From assembly GCA_021739805.1 (NCBI GenBank), contig JAIPBB010000135.1, forward strand, positions 1-13,041: a stretch of DNA of 13,041 bases, written 5' to 3'. Positions 1-8,097 of the stretch are shown here, one piece after another. The notes below the pieces were generated by a model. It saw nothing but the letters and a program-made list of their open reading frames with translations. It was not told the DNA's origin and ran no database searches. The translations under genes were made by a program, and so were the position numbers. Position 1 is the stretch's first letter; each line of letters opens with the position of its first letter. This DNA is from Saprospiraceae bacterium. Its GTDB lineage: Bacteria; Bacteroidota; Bacteroidia; Bacteroidales; JAIPBB01.

Positions 1-58
1 TCTGCTAATTGTTACATCAGGTATAAAGTCTTTTACAAATAGTTAAAAAAAAACCATT

Positions 59-619
59 ATGAAAAAAATAATCTTTTTATCTTGCACTTTAATGATGTGC
101 TTCATGTTAATAAATAATAGCTGCAAAAAAGGCGAAAATGATCCATTCTTTTCATTTAGAACCAGAGACGCAAGAATAACTGGAAAATGGGAAATGATAA
201 GCTCAGAATACTATTATATTCATACATATTCTATTGGACAAACAAAGTCAACTTCTTCAAGCTTTGATAATGGCAAAATGACATCAACAACATATAACTC
301 AACATCTGGCACACCAATAACTGAAACTACAACATATCCATATTCATCAAATTTAACAATTGAGAAAGATGGAAATTATCTTTGGATATTTCAAAGTGAT
401 ACAAGCAATTATGAATATTCAGGAGCATGGCATTGGTTAAATGACAATAAGAAGAAAACTCTTATTGCATTTGATGGAAGAACTTATCCTTATATCGTTA
501 ATCGTCTTACAAATAAAGAACTAATTTTGAAAATTGACTTTGTAGATATTCGAAAAAGTAATGGGGAAGTTACTTATCAAAATTCTATAACAGTTGAGTA
601 TAATTTTGAAAAAAAATAA
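59..619 (+). CDS. Small secreted lipoprotein, possibly lipocalin-like
   Basis: A 186-residue protein with a lipoprotein-type signal peptide: a positive start (MKK), a hydrophobic stretch over residues 4-18 and a candidate lipidated cysteine at C22 in INNSC. The asparagines before the serine make this a relaxed lipobox, which is tolerated in Bacteroidota. Residues after the cysteine are charged (KKGEND), which could favour surface export, but that is inference. The mature part opens with TGKWEM (G42-W44), a pattern seen at the start of lipocalin-like beta-barrel lipoproteins. It then alternates short Thr/Ser/Tyr-rich strands, with many Thr/Ser at about residues 60-95, and ends in charged strands. 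No catalytic motif is visible. The ATG is chosen because it gives an immediate signal peptide. A second, broken lipoprotein gene follows after 45 bp. Lipoprotein assignment is fairly sure; the lipocalin fold is a guess from the GKW motif and strand pattern. Confidence 0.75.
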   Translation: MKKIIFLSCTLMMCFMLINNSCKKGENDPFFSFRTRDARITGKWEMISSEYYYIHTYSIGQTKSTSSSFDNGKMTSTTYNSTSGTPITETTTYPYSSNLTIEKDGNYLWIFQSDTSNYEYSGAWHWLNDNKKKTLIAFDGRTYPYIVNRLTNKELILKIDFVDIRKSNGEVTYQNSITVEYNFEKK

Positions 620-664
620 ATTACTTCTTTAAAAAAACAACTATCTCTAGAAAAAAGAAAAATT

Positions 665-821
665 ATGAAAACATTAAATCTGTCAAAATTTAAAATCCTG
701 ATAATTATCACCTTAATTTTTTATTGCCATTATTTCAAATAGATGTAATAAAGACACAGAAGATTTAACGGAGAATAATTGACCTAATGAAGAATGTAAA
801 GATTATGATGGAAATATCTAA
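665..821 (+). pseudogene. Broken lipoprotein gene (frameshift plus stop)
   Basis: An ATG at 665 opens a hydrophobic signal-like segment (MKTLNLSKFKILIIITLIF) but the frame stops at 740-742. Removing one T from the six-T run at 717-722 restores a continuous lipoprotein signal, reading on as IAIISNRCNKDTEDL with a candidate lipidation cysteine coded at 744-746. That frame has a TGA at 780-782, resumes as PNEECKDYDGNI and stops at 819-821. Everything therefore suggests a lipoprotein gene inactivated by a one-base insertion in a homopolymer and then cut short where the transposase relic begins; that relic's stop codon overlaps at 818-820. Its place just behind another lipoprotein gene suggests they were once a pair. 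A sequencing error in the T run cannot be excluded, but the extra stop makes a true pseudogene more likely. Confidence 0.6.
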
Positions 822-1628
822 TTACATGACAAAAATTGGCAACACTCTTCATACTTATCTATATCACGAAGGAGCAAAACTTTTGCAAGATATGTCAACC
901 CATATTTGAAAAAGCTTTTTGCTTTTCTTCTATGCTTTTTGATTTTAATAGGTTTAATAGTGTTTAAGTATATTCCTATTTTGTATGCCCAAACAAAAGC
1001 CACTAGCTCTAAAGCTAAGAGTTTATTAACTCTGTCAATATCGGTTAAATGCGTATCCTCAATATTAAAACCACTTGATTTTTATGCTTTAAAGGCAGTT
1101 TCAATCTGCCAGCGTTCTTTTATAACGACTGAGCCTCATCTGGTTTGTTAAATGAAACAATAATTTGAAGTTCAGGAAAACCTTCTTTGTTTTTAATTTT
1201 GGAAGCTGACAAGTAGCAAAGCTGACCATTTATGACAACAATACCACTATAGAATTCATACTGATTAAGCTGTAGGCGATTAAACAACCAAGAAGCCTTA
1301 ACATGATGCCCATTTCTTGGAATGATAACCCGGAAATTCTCACGGATTCGTATGTGATATTGAATCTTATTTTTTATTGAGATAGCTAACCAATTATCTC
1401 CAACATATGCTCTAACATAAAACGTTTTATTCTACGCAAAGAAGAATCAGAACAAACACCCGAATTAAAACTAACTGCTAATTTTTCAAAGCAAACTGTT
1501 TGCACCTTGCAAAGGGCACAGATAAATAAGCCAAAGAACTTTATTCGGGCTAAATTCATACTTTTCCCGAATGATTGATTTAATATTGTCAATAAAATGC
1601 TATTTTTACAATTACTTCTGGTATTCAT
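818..1628 (-). pseudogene. IS4-family transposase, decayed and internally deleted
   Basis: Three minus-strand frames together spell most of an IS4-type DDE transposase of the kind common in Bacteroidota. Fragment A (1628 to 1389, stop 1386-1388) is the N-terminus, with NLARIKFFGLFICALCKVQT and SLRRIKRFM. Fragment B (about 1389 to 1120) reads YHIRIRENFRV, KASWLFNRLQLNQYEFY, LCYLSASKIKNKEGFPELQ and VSFNKPDEAQ. Fragment C (about 1129 to 818) reads KERWQIETAFKA, an in-frame TAA at 1082-1084, then SSGFNIEDTHL and the C-terminus with FVWAYKIGIYL and KKHRRKAKSFFKYGL. KERWQIETAFK is the block carrying the catalytic glutamate of IS4 enzymes. The segment that should hold the first two catalytic aspartates is missing between A and B, roughly 120 residues judged from the family's usual size. 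The frame change near 1120-1130, the stop and the deletion make it certainly inactive. I could not define terminal inverted repeats or target-site duplications. Confidence 0.85.
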
Positions 1629-1826
1629 GTATCTTAGTTTTAGAATTGTGGATAATCCTATCTAAGATGCTGAATATCTGATTGGTAAAAACATTTTTTT
1701 GCATAAGTTATCACCAAAAACAAATTCCAAATTACAAATAAACTTCAATTTTGTATTTTAGTTTTGTTTATATTTTGTATTTTGGAACTTGTAATTTATT
1801 TGTTATTGCTGTTTATCCTGAATCGT
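1629..1826. other. AT-rich spacer with word-like repeats
   Basis: This 198-bp spacer lies between the transposase relic and the end of the T9SS protein gene. It holds a 7-bp inverted pair, ATCTTAG near 1631 and CTAAGAT near 1662, which might be linked to the insertion-sequence end. Further on are A-rich words (AAATTCCAA, ATTACAAATAAA at about 1721-1741), with T-rich counterparts (TGTATTTTGGAA, GTAATTTATTTG) at about 1775-1802. The words are complementary but in a different order, so they do not form one clean hairpin. No open reading frame is supported here. Confidence 0.4.
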
Positions 1827-4334
1827 TTATCGAACAATAATTTTATCTCTTAAGATAAATTCATTTTCGGTAGTAATTTTAATAAAGTATAATCCGCTTT
1901 CCAGCCCATTTCTATGGATTGTAATTTTGTTAGATTCAGGTTTTTCAATTGAAATTATTTTTTTACCTGAAATATCTAATAATTCAATAGTTTTTACACT
2001 AATATTTGGATTTTCGATAAGGATATTGGTTTCATCTGAAAAAGGATTAGGGAAAATTTTAATATATTTTTTTAAATAATTTTCGTTAATTCCTGAAGCA
2101 ACTGTAATATATGACACTATTGTAATACTATCAGTATCAATTCCATTAGAAGCTTTTAGTTTCACATCAAAACTTCCTATAGTTGAATAAATGTGTGATG
2201 GATTTTTTAGGGTACTGGTGTTTCCATCTCCAAAATCCCAAAGCCATGTATTTGGACCACCAGTTGTTAAATCATTAAATTGAACGCTAAGAGGGCTAAT
2301 TCCACTAGTTGGATTTCCACTAAAGTTAGCTTGTAAAGTATTAACCATATTGGCTGCCTGATTAGATCTGGATGAGTTGTAATTTGTATTTGCCTTTGAT
2401 TTCGCATAAGGATGGCAAACATGCGGAGCTAGTATTTCAACCTGGTAATACAATAATCCGGCAGGTGGAGATAAATCAGAATAAGACATGGATGTACCCG
2501 GAACAGAATCAATCAAAACAAGATTATGAGTGCTATCGCCTCTCCAAATATAATATGTTACAACCTGAAATCCGATATATTGATTCCAGAGTAAATTCCA
2601 TGAACTCCCGGTTCCCTGATTAATATTTAGATGCATAGTTGTATGGAAATCACTCATGACAGACTCAAAACCACATGAATCGACTATTGAGATTTTATAA
2701 CTTTCAGCCTGGACAGCCGGATTCGAAGCTGTATCAATGAAAAGTCCTGCTGAATCTGCCGGCACTATTCCAATACTATCATAAATACCACTAACATTTG
2801 ATTCTCTATAGATTTTATAATAATCAATATTTCCAACCACATTTCGTTCAAAAATGACAAGATTTTTGTTTAAACTGTCATCAACCGAAACAAGACAAAT
2901 GGAATCTGTTGGAAGTGGTATTACATCAACCTCCACAGAATCAATTGCTGAACAAACACTTCTTGTTGCAGTAACAAAATATTTTGTTAACATGGTTGGT
3001 GTTGAAACAGGATTATGTATTAAAGTATTGTTTAAACTTCCTGATGGACTCCAGGAATAATTTACTCCTGTTATTCCACTTACACTTGCATTTAATTGAA
3101 TACCTTCCTTGCAGTAGGTTGAAGTATCAGTTCCGGCATTAAGGGGCAAATCTAAAACAGTAACAGTAACCGAATCATTTGCAGAAATTACACCATCGGT
3201 AACAGTAACATAATAGGTTGTGGTGGTGGTTGGGTAAGCATTTGGACTATTTATAGTAGGACAACACAAAGAAGATGTTGGTGACCAAGTGTAAACTAAT
3301 GAACCGGTTCCTGAATATGATGTATTTGTTATTAATAAAACAGTGTCGCTACAAACAACTGAGGTGTCGGTTGTGCTTATTGTAAGGTTAACACCGGCTG
3401 ATGAAGTTTTTAATACTTTCAATCCTCCGCAAGCATATCCGTTAACATCATCTACAAAATGAATATTTTTAAAATTGCTTGTTCCTGAATTATATTGTTG
3501 AACCCATGAACTTGCTCCATTAATTGTACGGAAAATTTTCCCGGCAGAACCGGCAAATCCAATTGTATCATTAACAAAATAAATTGAATAAATATTATTA
3601 CTTCCTAAACCAGATGTTCCTGTTAAGTATGACCATGAATCTCCACTATTTGTAGATTTGAACATTATTCCTGTATTTCCACAAACATAGCCTGTTGTTG
3701 ATGGAAAATGCACATTGTTAAACTGATTGCCTCCTAAATTTCCTTTAATTGTATATGTTGTGTTTAAAGTTATTTTACCAATAACTGCAGTGCTTGAACC
3801 ACTCATATAACCAACTGTAACCGCAGTTGTATCATTAGTTTGCTGAACAGACCGGAATTCAGTTCCCGGAACAGGACCATCCTGATTCCATGAAGTTCCG
3901 CCATTAAATGTTACAATAAAATATCCTCCATTATTATAGTTACCTACAATTATTCCACTGTCGGGATTGTTAAAATAAACGTCTTCAAGGGCGAAAGGAG
4001 TTGTCAATGTGGTAATTGACCAATTTGTTCCACCATTGGTAGTTACAAGAATTTTACCGGCATCACCAACAACATATCCTTTTTGGCTGCTCACAAAAAA
4101 TACTCCGTTAAGATTATTAGTTACTCCACTATATTGAAACGTCCAGTTATCACCTCCATTAGTTGTTTTATAAATTTCCCCACTATCGCAAACAGCAAAA
4201 CCTGTGTTGACACTTACAAAATAAATGTCATTTATGTTTGCTGTGGTGTTAGGTGATTTATCAATCCAGCCATTTTGTGAGAATGAGAAGTTCATTGCTA
4301 ATAAAAATATAAAAATCAGGTTTAATTTTTTCAT
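1827..4334 (-). CDS. T9SS-secreted protein: YCF48-like propeller, Ig/FN modules, PKD domain
   Basis: An 835-residue exported protein. Residues 1-20 are a Sec signal peptide (MKKLNLIFIFLLAMNFSFSQ). Residues about 33-312 hold seven repeats of the YCF48/BNR-like type, each with a pattern such as IYFVS..TGFAV...G.IYKTTNGG.NW, starting near 33, 75, 116, 160, 205, 248 and 288. This suggests one complete seven-bladed beta-propeller. Residues about 320-395 and 400-472 look like Ig-like modules (YTWSP, YYVTVTD; YSWSP, KYFVTAT). Residues about 480-645 resemble two fibronectin-III-like modules (YYKIYRES, YYIWRGD). A PKD domain spans about 668-745 with WLWDFGDGNTS. Residues about 752-835 are a type A T9SS sorting domain (FPNPFSDETNI, LLDISGKKI, GLYFIKI), which directs transport through the outer membrane and usually surface anchoring or release. 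Binding target unknown; such proteins are typically adhesive or sugar-binding. It is divergent from the sensor gene across a 351-bp spacer. Confidence 0.9.
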   Translation of the reverse strand: MKKLNLIFIFLLAMNFSFSQNGWIDKSPNTTANINDIYFVSVNTGFAVCDSGEIYKTTNGGDNWTFQYSGVTNNLNGVFFVSSQKGYVVGDAGKILVTTNGGTNWSITTLTTPFALEDVYFNNPDSGIIVGNYNNGGYFIVTFNGGTSWNQDGPVPGTEFRSVQQTNDTTAVTVGYMSGSSTAVIGKITLNTTYTIKGNLGGNQFNNVHFPSTTGYVCGNTGIMFKSTNSGDSWSYLTGTSGLGSNNIYSIYFVNDTIGFAGSAGKIFRTINGASSWVQQYNSGTSNFKNIHFVDDVNGYACGGLKVLKTSSAGVNLTISTTDTSVVCSDTVLLITNTSYSGTGSLVYTWSPTSSLCCPTINSPNAYPTTTTTYYVTVTDGVISANDSVTVTVLDLPLNAGTDTSTYCKEGIQLNASVSGITGVNYSWSPSGSLNNTLIHNPVSTPTMLTKYFVTATRSVCSAIDSVEVDVIPLPTDSICLVSVDDSLNKNLVIFERNVVGNIDYYKIYRESNVSGIYDSIGIVPADSAGLFIDTASNPAVQAESYKISIVDSCGFESVMSDFHTTMHLNINQGTGSSWNLLWNQYIGFQVVTYYIWRGDSTHNLVLIDSVPGTSMSYSDLSPPAGLLYYQVEILAPHVCHPYAKSKANTNYNSSRSNQAANMVNTLQANFSGNPTSGISPLSVQFNDLTTGGPNTWLWDFGDGNTSTLKNPSHIYSTIGSFDVKLKASNGIDTDSITIVSYITVASGINENYLKKYIKIFPNPFSDETNILIENPNISVKTIELLDISGKKIISIEKPESNKITIHRNGLESGLYFIKITTENEFILRDKIIVR

Positions 4335-4685
4335 TTTCTCGAATATTAATTAATAAAATTAGTGATAAAGATAAGAAGAAAAATTAATACAAAACTAAGA
4401 AATAAAAAAAATCATATATTGTTAGCAGGAAAAATACCCTGTATTGAAAATCAGTCTTTCCCCATCCCTAAAGGGTGGACTGATTTTCAGCGAGTTCACC
4501 CTTTAGTCCCGATATTCATCAGGATCAGGAAAAACTCACTGTAAATCAAAATTTGTTAGTTTTCTTGCTGGCGCAGTATACAAGCTTAAAAGACATAATA
4601 AAATAATAATTGTAAATTAATACTAATTACAAAAAAAACACTAATTTTACTTTCTTGATTTAATGCGAAAAATTCTTCGGTAATT
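4335..4685. other. Divergent spacer between T9SS protein and sensor genes
   Basis: No convincing gene lies in these 351 bp. A 60-codon open frame at 4362-4544 runs straight through the inverted repeats and has no signal peptide or family motif. Any promoters of both flanking genes should lie here, since they start outward in opposite directions, but I could not pick a confident Bacteroidota-type promoter (-33 TTTG, -7 TAnnTTTG). The clearest structure is the pair of interlocking inverted repeats at 4445-4506, listed separately. Confidence 0.6.
4445..4506. repeat. Two interlocking perfect inverted repeats
   Basis: Inverted repeat A pairs TGAAAATCAGTC (4445-4456) with GACTGATTTTCA (4478-4489), 12 of 12 matched. 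Inverted repeat B pairs CTAAAGGGTG (4468-4477) with CACCCTTTAG (4497-4506), 10 of 10 matched. The left arm of B lies inside the loop of A, and its right arm lies outside. As RNA the two stems are therefore either alternative or form an H-type pseudoknot with no bases between B-left and A-right. The same segment would be in the 5' leader of either flanking gene if transcription starts far enough upstream. It could also be a mobile palindromic repeat of the genome rather than a regulatory element; copy number would decide. Confidence 0.7.
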
Positions 4686-7600
4686 ATGAAAGGTAAAATT
4701 TGTAAAATCAAATTCGGTTTTATTATAAAATTTATTATTGTTTTATTGCTAGCCAATACTTCAGTATTTCGGTTAGTTATGGCTCAAGACGAATTAGGAA
4801 TTTATTCTATAAGAAACTATTCTCCTAAGGAATATGATGGAAGTGCCCAGAATTGGGGTATTGTGCAGGACAATAGAGGAATTATTTATGTTGCAAGCGA
4901 AACAGGTGTTTTAGAATATGATGGACAGATATGGAGAACAATTAAGATTATGTCTTCAACTTCGTCTTCAGAAAAAAGAAGCAGATCTATAAGTATATCC
5001 AAAGAAGGAAAAATATTTGTTGGTGCTGCTGGTGATTTTGGCTATTTGAAACCTGATACTATTGGAAATTTAAAATTTATTTCTTTAATTAATTTAGTAG
5101 ATAGTTCAAACCATAAATTTATATCAGACATTTGGTACACAATCTGCAATGATAATGGCGTTTACTTCATATCTAAAGATAAAGTTTTCTTGTATGATGG
5201 AAAATCTATAAAACTTTTTCACTCAGGTGAAGGAAGAATCATTGCAGGGGCATTTTTAATTGAAAATAAATTATTTACTACTTTTCGTTTTTATGGCCTT
5301 GCTACAATTAAAGGCGATTCAGTTCTTACAGTTAAAGGTGCAGATAAGTTACTTCATAAGGAAGAGCAAGATTCAAAAGCCAAAAATGACTTAAAAGCTG
5401 TTTTACCATATGGCAAAAATACCATATTAGGCCTAACTAGTAATATGGGAATTAAAAATATTACATTAAATACCAATGGCGACATTATTAAGGTTGAGCC
5501 ATTCAAAACACAATTAGATTCTTTCCTAACAAAATTAAATCCATTAAGAATTGCATATGTTAATAAAAATGACATTGCGATTGGTACTAATGGAAATGGT
5601 GTGTTTATAATAAATAAAAATGGGAAACTAAAGTATGTTATTAATGAAGAAACCGGTTTACAAAATCAGGTTATTATATCTCAATTTGTTGATGTAAACT
5701 CAAATTTATGGCTTACTTTGAGTAATGGAATTTCAAAAGTTGACATTAACAGCCCAATAACTAACTTCAGAGAAGAGGTCGGATTAAAGGAAACTGTTGA
5801 ATGTATCACAAGGTTTAATGACACATTATATTTGGCAACTCACACCGGAATTTATATTCTTAATAAGCAAAAGGTAATTCAAGACCCAAAATCAGACATA
5901 ATATATCAGTTACCTACATGCGAGAAATTTAGTTCATCAAAACAACTTGATAAACAATGTTTTGATTTAGTCCCATTTCAATATAAAGAAAAAAATGTTT
6001 TAATAGTTGCTACAGGAAATTCTGTTTTGGAAATTGATAGTAAAAGAAAAATTACACCAATATATGAACTGTCTGAAGATGCTCAATGTTATCCCTGGTG
6101 CATACATCAATTGAAAAAAATGCCGAATCGAATTTTAATAGGAGCTGAACCCGGCTTATATAGTGCCAGATTTGAGGATGGAAAATGGATTAAGGAAGGA
6201 GAAATTGAAGGAATTGATAAAGTTGTTTATAAGATTTATGAAGAAGATAATGGAACTATTTGGCTGGGAGCAATTGGAGTTGCTATAAGGATTGATAAAC
6301 TTAGTGTCGATGGAGATAAAGTATCTATTGTTGCTAGCAAATCTTACAGTCCTTATACAGAGGAAGGACTGGTGGAAGGTACAATTAATGTGCAAAAATT
6401 TAAAGATAAATTAGTTTTTGGAACTTCTAATGGATTATATTATTATTCTGTAGAACACGACAGCCTATTACCATATAAAAAATATAAAGACAAAATATTT
6501 GCTCCTGATTCTTCTTTCTTTGAAAGTTTTGCTGATAAGAATGTTTATCTTCATAGATTAACAAATGATAGCAAAAGCAGATTATGGATTGAAGCTATGT
6601 TAAATACAGGAAAGTTAATGACTGTGCTGAACATAGAACCTGAATCCGATAAGATAAACTATGTGTTTGTTGATGATACACGTGAATTTATTCAATCAAT
6701 TTTTCATGATGGAAACAATAATACCTGGTTAGGTGGTTCTAATGGTTTAATCAAATATAATGAAGAAGTTAAACGTGATTCTGTGAAAGCATTTAATGCT
6801 TTGATTAGGAGTGTTATTGCAGGTAAGGATACAGTTTTTTATGGAGCTTTTTACGATGAAAATAATAGAATTATTCAAGATCAACCTAAATTTCTAATTC
6901 CACAAATAAAATACAAAAATAATTCTATGGTATTTTATTTCGCAGCAGTTTCGGGTGGAGATCAATCAAAAGTAAAGTATAGTTTTTTCCTTGAAGGGAA
7001 TGATGATGATTGGAGTGACTGGAAAAATGTTACTGATTATCCTTATACAAATTTAAGAGAGGGAACCTATTATTTTAGAGTTAAAGCAAGGGACATTTAT
7101 GGTAATATTAGCCGTGAAGGAGTTTATGAATTTGTGATTAAACCTCCTTGGTATCGAACAATATGGGCTTATATTGGCTATATTTTATTGTTTATTGCTT
7201 TTGTTTATGGTGCAATTCGTGTATCAACCCGAAGTTTACAGAAGATTATTCAGGAACGTACTGCCGAAATACGTGAACAAAAAGACCTTATTGAAGAAAA
7301 AAATAAGGACATTATGGATAGTATAAAATATGCTCGTCGTATCCAGGAAACTATACTTCCTACCGATGAAAAAATTAAAAAGTATTTACCTGAAAATTTT
7401 GTCCTTTATAAACCTCGAGACATTGTAAGCGGTGATTTCTATTGGATGCTTCATAGAGAAGATATTACTATTATTGCTGCAGCCGATTGTACAGGACATG
7501 GTGTCCCGGGAGCTTTCATGAGCATTATGGGTGTTACTTTCCTAAATGAAATTGCGGCTAAGAAAGATGTAAATACTTGTGCAGAAGTTTTAAACCAACT

Positions 7601-8060
7601 TCGTGCAAATGTAATTGGTTCATTAAGTCAGCGTGGCGAAGAAGGTGCTACAAAGGATGGAATGGATATAGCCTTACTTGCATTTAATATGAAAGAAATG
7701 ACAGTTCAATTTGCAGGAGCTTATAATCCATTATATCTTATTAGAGACGGCGAGTTATTAGAAACAAAACCTAACCGTATGCCGGTTGGATTACATCAAA
7801 GAGACCAGGAACCATTTACAAATCACATTGTGGAAATAAAGAAAGGTGATGTATTATATATCTTTTCTGATGGTTATATCGACCAATTTGGCGGAGATAA
7901 AGGTAAGAAGTTCATGAGTAAGAACTTTAAAGAGCTACTTATGGAAATCCATCAAAAACCAATGGATGAACAAAAGGAAATTCTTATCCAACGAAACTTA
8001 GAATGGCGTGGAGAAATTGAGCAGGTTGATGATATTATTGTGATTGGGATAAGGATTTAG
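4686..8060 (+). CDS. Membrane sensor with propeller, Y_Y_Y and SpoIIE/PP2C phosphatase output
   Basis: A 1124-residue protein. Residues 1-34 form a signal peptide or N-terminal anchor ending in MAQ. Residues about 35-735 carry repeated two-component-regulator-type propeller motifs (WGIVQDNRGIIYVAS, LWLTLSNGISK, IWLGAIG, TWLGGSNGLIKYN), expected to be periplasmic. Residues about 743-815 are a Y_Y_Y domain (KYSFFLEGNDDDWSDW, GTYYFRVKARD). One transmembrane helix spans about 824-845, then a charged coiled coil to about 890 ends in SIKYARRIQETILP, the usual lead-in to this phosphatase class. Residues about 895-1124 are a SpoIIE-type PP2C domain with metal-binding acidic residues at D917 (SGDFYW), D934 (AADCTGHG), D991/D994 (DGMD), D1062 (FSDGY) and D1115/D1116 (VDD). 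No histidine-kinase or receiver domain is present. The likely role is to sense an extracellular signal and dephosphorylate a cytoplasmic protein, perhaps an anti-sigma-factor antagonist; none is visible nearby, so the target is unknown. Confidence 0.92.
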   Translation: MKGKICKIKFGFIIKFIIVLLLANTSVFRLVMAQDELGIYSIRNYSPKEYDGSAQNWGIVQDNRGIIYVASETGVLEYDGQIWRTIKIMSSTSSSEKRSRSISISKEGKIFVGAAGDFGYLKPDTIGNLKFISLINLVDSSNHKFISDIWYTICNDNGVYFISKDKVFLYDGKSIKLFHSGEGRIIAGAFLIENKLFTTFRFYGLATIKGDSVLTVKGADKLLHKEEQDSKAKNDLKAVLPYGKNTILGLTSNMGIKNITLNTNGDIIKVEPFKTQLDSFLTKLNPLRIAYVNKNDIAIGTNGNGVFIINKNGKLKYVINEETGLQNQVIISQFVDVNSNLWLTLSNGISKVDINSPITNFREEVGLKETVECITRFNDTLYLATHTGIYILNKQKVIQDPKSDIIYQLPTCEKFSSSKQLDKQCFDLVPFQYKEKNVLIVATGNSVLEIDSKRKITPIYELSEDAQCYPWCIHQLKKMPNRILIGAEPGLYSARFEDGKWIKEGEIEGIDKVVYKIYEEDNGTIWLGAIGVAIRIDKLSVDGDKVSIVASKSYSPYTEEGLVEGTINVQKFKDKLVFGTSNGLYYYSVEHDSLLPYKKYKDKIFAPDSSFFESFADKNVYLHRLTNDSKSRLWIEAMLNTGKLMTVLNIEPESDKINYVFVDDTREFIQSIFHDGNNNTWLGGSNGLIKYNEEVKRDSVKAFNALIRSVIAGKDTVFYGAFYDENNRIIQDQPKFLIPQIKYKNNSMVFYFAAVSGGDQSKVKYSFFLEGNDDDWSDWKNVTDYPYTNLREGTYYFRVKARDIYGNISREGVYEFVIKPPWYRTIWAYIGYILLFIAFVYGAIRVSTRSLQKIIQERTAEIREQKDLIEEKNKDIMDSIKYARRIQETILPTDEKIKKYLPENFVLYKPRDIVSGDFYWMLHREDITIIAAADCTGHGVPGAFMSIMGVTFLNEIAAKKDVNTCAEVLNQLRANVIGSLSQRGEEGATKDGMDIALLAFNMKEMTVQFAGAYNPLYLIRDGELLETKPNRMPVGLHQRDQEPFTNHIVEIKKGDVLYIFSDGYIDQFGGDKGKKFMSKNFKELLMEIHQKPMDEQKEILIQRNLEWRGEIEQVDDIIVIGIRI

Positions 8061-8097
8061 AGTTTGGAGTGCCTAGAGTTTATTAATTACGAAGTTT

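Noticed and set aside
906..1151. 81-codon plus-strand open frame with a hydrophobic start
   Set aside because: It is the antisense of the transposase C-terminal part, whose family motifs are clear on the minus strand.
4362..4544. 60-codon plus-strand open frame in the divergent spacer
   Set aside because: It runs through the interlocking inverted repeats, has no recognisable motif or signal peptide, and is best explained as translation of a palindromic repeat.
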